Shown: positions 16,865 through 24,699, counted from the first letter of the stretch. The stretch is DNA of 49,329 nucleotides from an uncultured Alphaproteobacteria bacterium (GCA_944392315.1 CALXWH010000022.1:1-49329), one strand, 5' to 3'. Notes: a model not told the origin generated them from the sequence alone. Made by a program: numbers and translations.

Positions 16865-17398
16865 CTATTTTTTAACCCCGTCCGCACGTTTAGCAGAAGA
16901 GGTTATTTTGGCCTTATCGGATTCATCATCACCATCGTTCCATTCTTTATTAAAGAACAGACCGTTCCCGATAACCAGCACCGCCCCGATACAAATAAAG
17001 CTATCCGCCAGATTAAACGCCGGCCAGTGATACCCCAAAACATGGATATCCAAAAAGTCAAACACCGCGCCCATTCTCACTCTGTCAATCACATTACCGA
17101 TAGCGCCGCCGATAATCATCCCCAAAGATATTTGAATAAGCAGTGATTTTTCATCTTTTAACCAATAGATTAAGAAGCCCACCACAATCAGCGAAAACGC
17201 CGAGAGCACATACACGCCGGCCCCGCCGAGATTATCAAACATAGAAAAGCTGACGCCGGTATTCCACGCCATCACCAAGTTAAAGAACGGCGTCAATTCA
17301 ATCACCGGACGGCTGTTGGCCAAAAATGAAAAAATCAACATTTTTGAAGTCTGATCCAACACCACAGCCATCAGCGCCGTTATCAATCCAATAAACAC
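16865..17398 (-). CDS. lspA: Lipoprotein signal peptidase (signal peptidase II)
   Basis: 177 residues with four membrane helices. LspA is the inner-membrane aspartic protease that removes the signal peptide from prolipoproteins after lipidation. The conserved segments are VLDQTSK near residue 13, GNVIDRVRMGAVFDFLD (about 100-116, first catalytic Asp in the NxxD motif) and WPAFNLADSFICIG (about 126-139, second catalytic Asp). The start is GTG at 17398 with AAGGAG 5 nt upstream. The charged C-terminal tail (about 155-177) is longer than in E. coli. The ileS gene often found upstream is not present here. Confidence 0.95.
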   Translation of the reverse strand: MFIGLITALMAVVLDQTSKMLIFSFLANSRPVIELTPFFNLVMAWNTGVSFSMFDNLGGAGVYVLSAFSLIVVGFLIYWLKDEKSLLIQISLGMIIGGAIGNVIDRVRMGAVFDFLDIHVLGYHWPAFNLADSFICIGAVLVIGNGLFFNKEWNDGDDESDKAKITSSAKRADGVKK

Positions 17399-17520
17399 GA
17401 TCTCTCCTTATAAAACCAAGTCAGATACAATTACATAATCAGAGATATATAACACAACTTTTCTTCGCGCCAAGAAAAATTTAGCTTTTTCCCCAAATAC
17501 CCCACAGAGCGTCAAAAGGC

Positions 17521-18708
17521 CTAAAACGGTGTTCCGATATGAAACGGTTCCAACCCATATTTTTGAGCAATCGTTTCGGCAATATCGGCATAAGTTTTGC
17601 GCCGTCCGAGAGAACGTGCTTGAACCCCCAATCCAAACATCAACACCGGCACACACTCGCGCGTGTGGTCGCTACCTGTCCAGGTCGGGTCACAACCGTG
17701 ATCAGCCGTAATAAAGACCACATCATCTTTTTGCAGCAACGGCAAGATTTCCGGCAGTCTTTTATCAAAATACATCAACCCTTCGGCATATCCTTTAACA
17801 TCGCGACGGTGTCCCCATGTCATATCAAAGTCCACAAAATTCGTAAAGACAATACCATCGCCTTCAAGATTTTTAACCTCTTCCAAAGTCTTATCCCACA
17901 ATTCTTCCAAGCCGCTGGCCAAAACTTTTTTCGTAACCCCCGAGCCTGCGTAAATATCAGAGATTTTGCCGATAGCCACCACTTGCAGCCCTTTGGCTTT
18001 TGCTTTATCCAAAACAGTCGGCGCCAGCGGAGAAAGTGCATAATCATGACGATTTTTTGTTCTAACAAACGCCCCGTTTTTCTCGCCCACAAAAGGTCTG
18101 GCGATAACCCGCGCAATATGATACGGCTTCACTTCTTCAAAAGCGATTTCACAAAGTTTATATAACCGTTCCAACCCAAATTTTTCTTCATGCGCGGCAA
18201 TTTGCAAATTACTATCCGCCGAAGTATAAAAGATAGGCTTTCCCGTAGCCAGATGTTCTTCACCAAGCTCTTGAATAATAACCGTCCCCGAAGCGGCTTT
18301 ATTGCCCAAGATACCGCTCAATCCGGCACGTTGACAAATCCGCTCCACCATTTCTTGCGGAAACGACGGATATTCAAGCGGGAAATGCCCAAAATCAACT
18401 CTCACCGGTGCACCGGCCATTTCCCAATGTCCCGAAATAGTGTCTTTTCCGGCGCTGATTTCTTCCATACATCCATAAGCCGAAGGCACATTCATTTTGG
18501 CCTCGCCTTTTTGCAACAAAGCCTCATGCCCTGTCGCCAAAACGCTGGCTTTATTGAGGCCGAGCGCCTCCAAATTCGGCACCGAAAAATGCGGATAATT
18601 CGCCGCGATATGCCCAAAAGTATTAGCCCCTTCATCACCAAAATCTTTGGCGTCTTTAGCCCCGCCGATACCAAATGAATCCATCATTAAAATAATCGTT
18701 TTTGCCAT
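17521..18708 (-). CDS. deoB: Phosphopentomutase
   Basis: About 395 residues, normal for DeoB. The enzyme interconverts (deoxy)ribose 1-phosphate and 5-phosphate in nucleoside salvage, using two Mn ions. The alkaline-phosphatase-type fold shows [17 protein letters not shown] at the N-terminus (metal-binding Asp), GHWEMAG (about 120-126), [15 protein letters not shown] (about 286-300) and [20 protein letters not shown] (about 332-351), the last carrying several metal ligands. I chose the ATG at 18708, with GGAG 7 nt upstream, over an ATG at 18714. It is separated from lspA by 122 nt; no other deo gene is nearby. Confidence 0.95.
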   Translation of the reverse strand: MAKTIILMMDSFGIGGAKDAKDFGDEGANTFGHIAANYPHFSVPNLEALGLNKASVLATGHEALLQKGEAKMNVPSAYGCMEEISAGKDTISGHWEMAGAPVRVDFGHFPLEYPSFPQEMVERICQRAGLSGILGNKAASGTVIIQELGEEHLATGKPIFYTSADSNLQIAAHEEKFGLERLYKLCEIAFEEVKPYHIARVIARPFVGEKNGAFVRTKNRHDYALSPLAPTVLDKAKAKGLQVVAIGKISDIYAGSGVTKKVLASGLEELWDKTLEEVKNLEGDGIVFTNFVDFDMTWGHRRDVKGYAEGLMYFDKRLPEILPLLQKDDVVFITADHGCDPTWTGSDHTRECVPVLMFGLGVQARSLGRRKTYADIAETIAQKYGLEPFHIGTPF

Positions 18709-18784
18709 TATCATACTCCATCATCAAACGATTTCTCTTTTTTCATATGCTCTAAAGATAGCCCTAAGACGTTTAAAAAGCATT

Positions 18785-18806
18785 AAAAAAGGGGGAGTTT
18801 TCCCCT
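18785..18806 (-). terminator. Probable terminator of the 18842-20446 gene
   Basis: GGGGA (18792-18796) pairs with TCCCC (18801-18805); the - strand runs into CTTTTTT. The stem is short, but its position just past the stop at 18842 fits. Confidence 0.55.
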
Positions 18807-18841
18807 CTCTCATTTACCATCAAGATATGTACAAAAGCTTC

Positions 18842-20446
18842 TTAGCGCCCTCTTTGCATTTCTTGTGCTTTTTGCAAAAACATCTGTGCGCTCATCGTCT
18901 TTTTAACCGCCTCACCATCACGGCCGACTTTCACATAAGACTTGGCTTTATCTTCGCTTTGTTTCATATAACTCTGCTCTATGCGTTTCACACTGCCTTC
19001 CAAGACCTGTGTCATACAATCTTCTTTAGCAATCCCCGCCACAAACGTTTCTTCCCGAAGTGCCGCAACCGTATAAGGACTTAAATTTTGTTGTAAATCA
19101 AGATTTTGTGTCGGCTGATAAGACGTACTGTTTAATTTTTCGGTTAAGAGTTGTTGTTCATCCTTAGATAGTGGCTGCAACATTTTTCGCAAAGCCAAAC
19201 GATAGTTAATCTTCATCGTTTCAGCCGCATAAGAAGGTTGCATACGCTCCAACTCAATCATGGACCCATCTTCGTTTACCTGCTTGATAGGTGTCACGGC
19301 AATCATATTTCCATGCTCGTCTTTAATCGGCTCTTTATTTTCATCAAGCAACACATTAAACGGATGCACCTTATCAAATTTATCCGTAAACTGCATAACA
19401 TCTTTTGCAACATCATCCGGCCTGACATAAACACAATACGTCTTTTCGGGCGTACGATAAGTAGAAATCTCCACCCATCCGTCTTGTGTATCAAAGTTTG
19501 GCACATACATCACATCATCCGGACGTTTTGTTTGAGTAACCTTTTGAGCTCCCGTATCATCAAGAGCCAAAGCCAACTGCCGACGGCTGACATTATTGGC
19601 AAATTTATCTTGCGCACTTTGCGTAAAGTTAGTCCGATACTCGCTCAAACTTTCTTGTTCAAACGCATTCAAAGCCTGTTCCGGTGTTTGCCCTGAGGCT
19701 TTTGCCTCCTGCATCCGCGCTTTCATCTCGCTAACCATTTTAAGAGCATAATAATGTTCAGGCGCCACCATAATCCGCCCCGTTTCAATCCCTGCTAAAA
19801 TTTCTTTATCTTGCCAGTGTGTACTTTCATGGAGAAGAACATCCTTTGAGCGATTGGACTCATTAATATTTTGCACAATTTCTTTAACCTGAAGCGCACT
19901 ATTCAAGCCCAAATTATCCGCCCATTTTTGTAACAATTCACCCTGACCTTTTGCCTGAGCTTTCTCCAAACACGCCTTAACATCCTCAAGAGACGCAATT
20001 TGAACACCGGAAACCTTCGTCTGAAATTGCGCCAACGCCTGCTTTAAATCCTGTTTTCCCGCCGCCATCAAAAAAGCGTTTTCGTCCGTTATGGTGTATT
20101 GATTGATAACAACCGCCCCTTTACCGCCATCGGCAAAAGCATCCATCATCGCCCGTTCTTTTAGTGGAAAGAGGGAATACCCCTCGCCCCCCACTTGATA
20201 ACAAGCCGTCCGGCTCTCTCCACACTTTCCGTCCCTATCAAAGGCGATGTAATTATAATAGCACTGCGGCTCAAGCACATTATCGGCCGCCGGCTCGGGT
20301 TGTTGAGTTTGCCCTTTATCAAGATGAAATTCCGTAGCCTCGGGTTGATTATCCGACAAAGACATCTGTGCCTCTTGAGCCAAGCCATCGTTTGCCATCC
20401 CGCCCAGTGCCAACAATGTTGCCAATGTCGCTGCATTTTTTGCCAT
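18842..20446 (-). CDS. Secreted protein with a HExxH zincin motif
   Basis: 534 residues with a Sec signal peptide (about 1-23, ending near DGLAQEA). I recognise no family over the full length. A clear HESTHW motif lies near 208-213; HExxH with a hydrophobic residue before it (LLHESTHW) is the zinc site of many metallopeptidases, and Glu residues in the helix about 25-40 residues later could be the third ligand. Six Cys residues could form disulphides. The remaining sequence is Gln/Glu/Lys-rich and soluble. It has its own promoter (20482-20510) and terminator. Start ATG has GGAGAG 4 nt upstream. A secreted peptidase is plausible, not proven. Confidence 0.65.
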   Translation of the reverse strand: MAKNAATLATLLALGGMANDGLAQEAQMSLSDNQPEATEFHLDKGQTQQPEPAADNVLEPQCYYNYIAFDRDGKCGESRTACYQVGGEGYSLFPLKERAMMDAFADGGKGAVVINQYTITDENAFLMAAGKQDLKQALAQFQTKVSGVQIASLEDVKACLEKAQAKGQGELLQKWADNLGLNSALQVKEIVQNINESNRSKDVLLHESTHWQDKEILAGIETGRIMVAPEHYYALKMVSEMKARMQEAKASGQTPEQALNAFEQESLSEYRTNFTQSAQDKFANNVSRRQLALALDDTGAQKVTQTKRPDDVMYVPNFDTQDGWVEISTYRTPEKTYCVYVRPDDVAKDVMQFTDKFDKVHPFNVLLDENKEPIKDEHGNMIAVTPIKQVNEDGSMIELERMQPSYAAETMKINYRLALRKMLQPLSKDEQQLLTEKLNSTSYQPTQNLDLQQNLSPYTVAALREETFVAGIAKEDCMTQVLEGSVKRIEQSYMKQSEDKAKSYVKVGRDGEAVKKTMSAQMFLQKAQEMQRGR

Positions 20447-20481
20447 TTTTCTCTCCGCATCAACCCATATTCCAAGTAAAA

Positions 20482-20510
20482 ATTATAACCCAACACCACC
20501 TAAAAGTAAA
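20482..20510 (-). promoter_or_regulatory. Sigma70-type promoter for the zincin-like gene
   Basis: On the - strand: TTTACT, 17 nt, TATAAT, 36 nt before the start codon at 20446. The -10 is perfect and the -35 matches at four of six positions. It diverges from the + promoter at 20547. Confidence 0.65.
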
Positions 20511-20546
20511 GTATAAAGAGAAATAAAAAAAGTTGCCAAAAAACTA

Positions 20547-20574
20547 TTGACAAAAATAAAATCCATGCTATACA
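20547..20574 (+). promoter_or_regulatory. Promoter of the 55-codon ORF
   Basis: TTGACA (20547-20552), 16 nt, TATACA (20569-20574), with TGC just before the -10 as in extended -10 promoters. It points into the short ORF at 20619. Confidence 0.7.
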
Positions 20575-20618
20575 GCACTTGTAAAGAAAATTTTTAGGTA
20601 ACTTAAAATTTTTATGTT

Positions 20619-20786
20619 ATGGGAAATTTAATATTAAATGCAACCCCACTCCTTCAAGGATGTGCGATTGCCATGTGCGCCGCCGTGATAACCGTACGCA
20701 CAACGATGCGAAAGAAACATGCGAAAGCGAGTCTAGAAGCCAGTCAAGCAGCAGCCCGCCGCAGATTTGAAGTCTTCCGCTATTAA
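20619..20786 (+). CDS. Short ORF, possible small membrane protein, 55 aa
   Basis: An open frame of 55 codons between a good promoter (20547-20574) and a strong terminator (20821-20855), so a transcript of roughly 270 nt is expected. The translation has a hydrophobic stretch (LLQGCAIAMCAAVITV, about 11-26) followed by a basic, Ala/Arg-rich helix (about 27-50). This is the layout of a small inner-membrane protein with a cytoplasmic tail. There is no clear Shine-Dalgarno site before the ATG at 20619; an internal ATG (codon 19) is possible. No family recognised. The alternative is a small regulatory RNA. Confidence 0.5.
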   Translation: MGNLILNATPLLQGCAIAMCAAVITVRTTMRKKHAKASLEASQAAARRRFEVFRY

Positions 20787-20818
20787 ACACTTTCGCTATT
20801 AGTAAAAAAGAAAAATAA

Positions 20819-20855
20819 AAAGCCCCTGACTATAACGGTCAGCGGCTTTTTTTAG
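20819..20855 (+). terminator. Strong bidirectional terminator
   Basis: AGCC-C-CTGAC pairs with GTCAG-C-GGCT (20821-20830/20838-20847) and is followed by seven T on the + strand. The - strand side is followed by TTTTTATTTTT, so it also closes the Spy/CnrX-like gene ending at 20871. Confidence 0.85.
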
Positions 20856-20870
20856 TAGGTGAGATAAGAT

Positions 20871-21554
20871 TTATTTTCCTGCTTTTTCAACAGCTGCAGG
20901 TGCTGGTTTATCTTGAGGAGCAAGAGCTTCGTCTTTCAACGCCTTTCTTGCCGCTTTGCGTGCCATTTTCTTGTCATGCATAGTTTTCAAGATTTCTTTT
21001 TGTTCTGCCGTCAAAACACTTTCAAAACGTGCTTTGTTTTGTTCACGCAGTTCATCTGCTTGTTTGCGCAAAGCATCCATTTGTTCAAAAAGCGGTTTCA
21101 TTTGTTTCATATCTTCTTTACGAAATTCTTCAATTTGCGCTTTTTGTTCCTCTGTTAAGTTTAGTTTTTTAGCAAAACGCTCTTTCATCATTTCATCAGG
21201 ATGAAAACCATCTTTCCCCGGACGTCTTAAATCCTTCAAACCATGACGCGGCGGCATCGGACGTCTATCATCAAAGCGGGCGTCATAACGTGGCGACATC
21301 GGGCGTCTGTCATCAAAGCGAGCGTCGTGGTGCGGCGGCATCGGGCGTCTGTCATCAAAGCGAGCGTCGTGACGTGGCGGCATCGGTCTATCCATATGCA
21401 TCATATAAGGAGCTCTGTCATGCCAAGCACCACGCCAATGACCGTATCTTTTTGCCGGACAAAAAGCTATTGCGAATGCGGTTAAAGTAACGGCAATACC
21501 TCCCACAAAAGCCAAACCACCGGTAATCAACAATCTTTTTCTTTCCTGTTCCAT
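20871..21554 (-). CDS. Membrane-anchored Spy/CpxP/CnrX-like periplasmic sensor
   Basis: About 227 residues: an N-terminal membrane segment (about 8-31), four copies of a 14-residue repeat close to RPMPPRHDARFDDR (about 56-105) rich in His, Met, Asp and Arg, then a helical domain with two LTxxQ motifs (LTEEQ about 133-137, LTAEQ about 181-185) as in Spy, CpxP and heavy-metal sensor proteins. The repeats and helices would sit in the periplasm and could bind metal or unfolded protein. It is the third gene of an operon with an ECF sigma factor and a single-pass membrane protein, which recalls CnrX in cnrYXH. ATG at 21554 has AAAGGA upstream; a TTG at 21560 is less likely. Confidence 0.8.
   Translation of the reverse strand: MEQERKRLLITGGLAFVGGIAVTLTAFAIAFCPAKRYGHWRGAWHDRAPYMMHMDRPMPPRHDARFDDRRPMPPHHDARFDDRRPMSPRYDARFDDRRPMPPRHGLKDLRRPGKDGFHPDEMMKERFAKKLNLTEEQKAQIEEFRKEDMKQMKPLFEQMDALRKQADELREQNKARFESVLTAEQKEILKTMHDKKMARKAARKALKDEALAPQDKPAPAAVEKAGK
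21243..21389 (-). repeat. 42-bp in-frame repeats inside the Spy/CnrX-like gene
   Basis: Three full copies and one partial copy of a 42-bp unit, nearly identical at DNA level, encode the His/Met/Asp-rich 14-residue repeats. Because the unit is a multiple of three, copy number can change without a frameshift. Confidence 0.85.
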
Positions 21555-21604
21555 AATCAAATCCTTTCCTCAAAAAAAGCACGAACCAATTTTACCTAAA
21601 AGCC

Positions 21605-22099
21605 TTACAATTCCAAATAAGCGAGTTTTTCGTGCAACTTAGCCTTAGCATTATGCAATCTGGACTTCAGCGTACCGACGTTAACCCCCAAACGCCTCGC
21701 CGCCTCGTCATAATTAAGCCCTTCAAACTCCACCAGCACAATCGCCTTGCGCATCTCTTTGGGGAGTTCGTCAACGGCCTTTAAGATAAGTTTCCGCCGA
21801 CATTTCAAGAGCCACTCTCTTTCCGGATTATCGGGAGCGGAAACATTTTCCAATCCGGCGCTTTCTTCATCAACCGACGCATTCAAGAGCTTTTGGCTTT
21901 TGCTTTTCAGATAATCTTTGCAAAAGTTTTCAGCCACCACGCGTATCCAAGCGCCAAGTTTTTCCTGCTCCCGATAAGTCGGAAATTTCTGCCATAAACG
22001 AATATAAATTTCCTGTTCAACATCTTCATCAGAACGATTAAGCATTTTTCTGACCACGTTTTTAACCAAACGTTTCTGAAACCAATTTAAGTTTTCCAT
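21605..22099 (-). CDS. ECF-family RNA polymerase sigma factor
   Basis: 164 residues, typical for ECF sigma factors. Region 2 is at about 20-75, with DVEQEIYIRLWQKFPTY (core binding and -10 recognition) and KLGAWIRVVAENFCKDYLKS. Region 4 is at about 110-160, with the helix-turn-helix LNYDEAARRLGVNVGTLKSRLHNAK. There is no region 1 or 3. The start overlaps the stop of the preceding membrane-protein gene (TAATG), so the two are coupled, as anti-sigma/sigma pairs often are. A GAAC-N16-CGTT element ahead of the operon suggests autoregulation. The small linker and Cys residues show no zinc-binding anti-sigma features. Confidence 0.92.
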   Translation of the reverse strand: MENLNWFQKRLVKNVVRKMLNRSDEDVEQEIYIRLWQKFPTYREQEKLGAWIRVVAENFCKDYLKSKSQKLLNASVDEESAGLENVSAPDNPEREWLLKCRRKLILKAVDELPKEMRKAIVLVEFEGLNYDEAARRLGVNVGTLKSRLHNAKAKLHEKLAYLEL

Positions 22100-22368
22100 T
22101 AACTGACCTCATAAAAGCCATAACCGTCCAAAGGAAGCATATCGTCACTTTCAACCTCATAAGCAAAGTAACTGTCACCATCATAAAGCATCGCCATATA
22201 ATCATAAAACTGTCCTTCGCTCAAAGTCGGCGCCGGCAACATAGCCTGCACACCAACCCAAACCCCGATAACAAGCGAGCAAAATGTACCGGCCATAATC
22301 TGGCGTTCCTTTTTGCGCTGTTTATAAAGCGGTTTTGCTTCAGCTAAAAGTCCGGAAATTTTATCCAT
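22099..22368 (-). CDS. Single-pass membrane protein, probable CnrY-type anti-sigma factor
   Basis: 89 residues: a basic cytoplasmic N-terminus of about 25 residues, one membrane segment (about 27-44, GTFCSLVIGVWVGVQAML) and an acidic, Tyr-rich periplasmic tail. Size and topology match CnrY-like anti-sigma factors, whose short N-terminal helix clamps the sigma factor. It is first in the operon, and its stop overlaps the sigma-factor start. No zinc-binding anti-sigma domain is present. The role is inferred from position and topology, not from sequence identity. Confidence 0.65.
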   Translation of the reverse strand: MDKISGLLAEAKPLYKQRKKERQIMAGTFCSLVIGVWVGVQAMLPAPTLSEGQFYDYMAMLYDGDSYFAYEVESDDMLPLDGYGFYEVS

Positions 22369-22411
22369 CTTAAAAATCCTCAGCTAAATTCATTCAACTT
22401 ACATAGAGTAT

Positions 22412-22435
22412 AACGACCCGCTCTTAAAAAAGTTC
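22412..22435 (-). promoter_or_regulatory. ECF-type promoter of the sigma/anti-sigma operon
   Basis: On the - strand: GAAC, exactly 16 nt, CGTT, ending about 44 nt before the start codon at 22368. This is the classic ECF layout (GAAC -35, CGT-type -10), expected if the sigma factor drives its own operon. A sigma70 reading (TTGAAC, 19 nt, TATACT) is possible but has an overlong spacer. Confidence 0.6.
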
Positions 22436-22499
22436 AAACTTTTTTGAAAAAAAATCACACAAAACAAATAACATATTGAATATACAAAACAAAAAAATA

Positions 22500-22528
22500 T
22501 TGTTTCACCTCAAAAAATATGGTATTAT
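22500..22528 (+). promoter_or_regulatory. Promoter of the 22642 membrane-protein gene
   Basis: TTGTTT (22500-22505), 17 nt, TATTAT (22523-22528) in a very AT-rich stretch. Transcription from here would give a leader of about 105 nt before the start codon. Confidence 0.6.
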
Positions 22529-22563
22529 ATTTCTACAAAAGTCTAGATATTATATTATTAATC

Positions 22564-22622
22564 TGAAACAACAGCCCATGTGACGTTGTTTCACGAGGAG
22601 TGGATTAAGGACCCAACCTCGT
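22564..22622 (+). promoter_or_regulatory. Two-hairpin structured leader
   Basis: TGAAACAAC (22564-22572) pairs perfectly with GTTGTTTCA (22585-22593). ACGAGG (22593-22598) pairs with CCTCGT (22617-22622). The second stem contains the only Shine-Dalgarno-like GAGGAG in the leader. It matches no riboswitch I know; it could be a regulatory leader or part of a small RNA. Confidence 0.5.
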
Positions 22623-22641
22623 TAAAAAAAACAAAAAGCAA

Positions 22642-22887
22642 ATGAAAAAAAATGCAAAAATCAGCGAATGGGGAATGGTTGCTTTTTTCTCTTTTATGAG
22701 CCTTGTGCTCATATTTGGTATAATAATAAGTTTCTGTGTGGTGTTCAGTATTGGCTGCACCCCACCGGCACAAATAAAGCCCCTCTTTGGCATAGCATTT
22801 CTCTTTGCCTGCTTTGTAACATACAAAATGGTTACCGGCATCTACAAAATGGTAACCGATTTGATAAAAGGCAAAGACTTTTGCTAA
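22642..22887 (+). CDS. Small two-helix membrane protein, 81 aa
   Basis: 81 residues with two hydrophobic helices (about 11-36 and 45-62) separated by GCTPPAQIKP, and a basic tail holding a direct repeat YKMVTGIYKMVTDLI. No family recognised. It has its own promoter (22500-22528), folded leader and strong terminator (22905-22934), which support a real gene. The ATG is preceded by a purine-rich but non-canonical stretch with no Shine-Dalgarno site; the only good one lies 40 nt upstream within a hairpin. Confidence 0.6.
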   Translation: MKKNAKISEWGMVAFFSFMSLVLIFGIIISFCVVFSIGCTPPAQIKPLFGIAFLFACFVTYKMVTGIYKMVTDLIKGKDFC

Positions 22888-22904
22888 TCAAGTACCATAA
22901 ATAA

Positions 22905-22934
22905 AGAGCGTTCCAAAGAACGCTCTATTTTTTT
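22905..22934 (+). terminator. Strong intrinsic terminator
   Basis: AGAGCGTTC and GAACGCTCT form a perfect 9-bp stem with a CAAA loop, followed by ATTTTTTT. It closes the 22642 gene and may also act on the convergent DHH gene. Confidence 0.88.
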
Positions 22935-22957
22935 ATCAAAAATTTCTGCATAAACGT

Positions 22958-23836
22958 TTAATTAAACTTCGTCCACTCACGCACGTTTTGGGTTAAGAAG
23001 TCCGGTAGCTTATCCAACCCCGAAGCCCCCGAAGCTTTTTTATGACCACCGCCTCCAAATTCCGCCGCAATCGCCGAAACATCAACATTATCTTTCGTTG
23101 TGCGGAAAGACAAATTCCACTTGCTGCGTTTATTGAGCGAAAAACTAACCATAAAGTCATAATTGGCAATATTATCAAGCGTTTCAAAAAAGTCCGAACC
23201 GGCCTGCGCCATATTCGCCGCAATAAAGCGAAGTCCGTTGTATGTTCCCTCAAAAGACATATTGCGAGAAAGTCTGTAATCACGGTTGCGGATATAGGCT
23301 AAGATGGCATTACCTTTTTCAACCATCAGGTTAATATCAATCCGCCCCTCAAACAAATCGCGCCAAACTTTTTCATACGGGCGATTAACCCCCATAGATT
23401 GAAATGCAAATTCAAACGGACGGACTCTTTTATCCCTCAAATCAAACAAATCATTAAGCGCCAAAAGTTTCACCCCTTCCGGCACCTCTTTTTGCGGAAA
23501 GAAATATTGCCACGTCAATTCAATCGCAGCCGTTCCGACCGCACGCGAACCTTTAATGCCAAATCCGCCTTCTTCTTTGAGTTTTTGCTCATATGCTTCA
23601 ATCGCCGATGCGTGATGATCTATCCAAGTCAAATTTTTCTCGGCATGCAACTTAAACATATAATCCATCGGAAACGAGATATCGCAAATCACAATATCCT
23701 GATGTTTTTCAATCTCAGCGTAAGGAATTTCCTGATCGTAATTAAATCCCAACAATTCGCAATCTTTATATGCATATTTGACAATCGCCGCCGACCCTTT
23801 ACCATCATGATCTGCCGAATGATAAATACATAACAT
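22958..23836 (-). CDS. DHH/DHHA1-family phosphoesterase
   Basis: 292 residues. The N-terminal DHH domain shows SADHDGKGSA (about 7-16), ICDISFPMDY (about 50-59) and WIDHHAS (about 72-78), which carry the Mn-binding Asp/His residues. The C-terminal DHHA1 motif GGGGHKKASG is near 268-277. Relatives degrade short RNA oligonucleotides (NrnA), pAp or cyclic dinucleotides; which applies here cannot be told. It is followed by no close gene and preceded by the MBL-fold gene 35 nt upstream, so it is probably last in the holB-tatD-MBL transcript. Confidence 0.88.
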   Translation of the reverse strand: MLCIYHSADHDGKGSAAIVKYAYKDCELLGFNYDQEIPYAEIEKHQDIVICDISFPMDYMFKLHAEKNLTWIDHHASAIEAYEQKLKEEGGFGIKGSRAVGTAAIELTWQYFFPQKEVPEGVKLLALNDLFDLRDKRVRPFEFAFQSMGVNRPYEKVWRDLFEGRIDINLMVEKGNAILAYIRNRDYRLSRNMSFEGTYNGLRFIAANMAQAGSDFFETLDNIANYDFMVSFSLNKRSKWNLSFRTTKDNVDVSAIAAEFGGGGHKKASGASGLDKLPDFLTQNVREWTKFN

Positions 23837-23871
23837 CTAAGCCAATCCTTTCGTTAATCAACCCGTCTCAC

Positions 23872-24684
23872 TCACACAGCCTGAGCCACCGTATTACTGC
23901 GCCAAGAAATTTCCATCCCGTCAAATGCCGGTTCAACATCTTTTGGGCAAGCCTTCCGCACCGTTTCATAGTCGCATTCCACCGCCATATGTGTAATAAT
24001 AGTCTTCTTGGCCTGCAAACGCTCTGCATATTCAAGAAGCGTCGCCAAGCCGGCATGAAAGCGCGTCCCCTCCGGCGTTGTCAGTGGCATAATCAACACT
24101 TCCGGCTTGCGTTTGATAAATTGGAAAGCGCTTTCCGGAATATCCCGAAAATCAGATATATGCACAACTTCGCCGTCATTAAAGATATACCCCGAACATT
24201 CCACATTATGACCCTGTAGTTTAATCGGCGTCACTTTCAAATCCTTAAAATAAAAACTCTCCTCATAGTTAAACGTATTCGGATGCAAAGCCGCCCGATA
24301 TACCGGTTCCACATCTTCTTTTTTCTCGGCAATCAGATACGGAAAGCGCGTCCGAATAATCGCCAAATTATCGGGAGAAGCAAACAATTCAATCGCCTGT
24401 CCGGTAATACGGTTAATTTCGCGCAAATCATCAATTCCGTGCAAATGGTCGGCATGCGTATGGGTATAAAAAACGGCATCCACCGCACGAATATTGCCGA
24501 GTATCAACTGCATCCGCAAATCCGGCGATGTATCAATCAAAAATTTCACCCCGCCGATTTCCATATAAGTACCGCTTCTCAAGCGAATATTTTTCTCATT
24601 TTTCGGATCACATTCACCAAAACCATTAGCCAAAGAAGGCACGCCCGGAGCTGCCCCCGCCCCCAAAATCAAAACTTTAGACAC
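23872..24684 (-). CDS. MBL-fold metallohydrolase (PhnP-like)
   Basis: 270 residues of the metallo-beta-lactamase fold with the metal motif THTHADHLHGIDD (HxHxDH, about 74-86), a later His in QGHNVECSGY, and an Asp in ISDFRDIP. The N-terminal VLILGAGAAPGVPS and early CDPKN resemble PhnP/RNase Z-type phosphodiesterases that act on cyclic phosphates. In alphaproteobacteria this gene commonly follows tatD, as here (15-nt gap). Without phn genes nearby its substrate is unclear. Confidence 0.85.
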   Translation of the reverse strand: MSKVLILGAGAAPGVPSLANGFGECDPKNEKNIRLRSGTYMEIGGVKFLIDTSPDLRMQLILGNIRAVDAVFYTHTHADHLHGIDDLREINRITGQAIELFASPDNLAIIRTRFPYLIAEKKEDVEPVYRAALHPNTFNYEESFYFKDLKVTPIKLQGHNVECSGYIFNDGEVVHISDFRDIPESAFQFIKRKPEVLIMPLTTPEGTRFHAGLATLLEYAERLQAKKTIITHMAVECDYETVRKACPKDVEPAFDGMEISWRSNTVAQAV

Positions 24685-24699
24685 GCTACACCTTTCCGT

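Noticed and set aside
22591..22841. Two - strand frames over the small membrane-protein gene
   Set aside because: Shadows of the + strand gene at 22642; no promoter or ribosome site on that strand.
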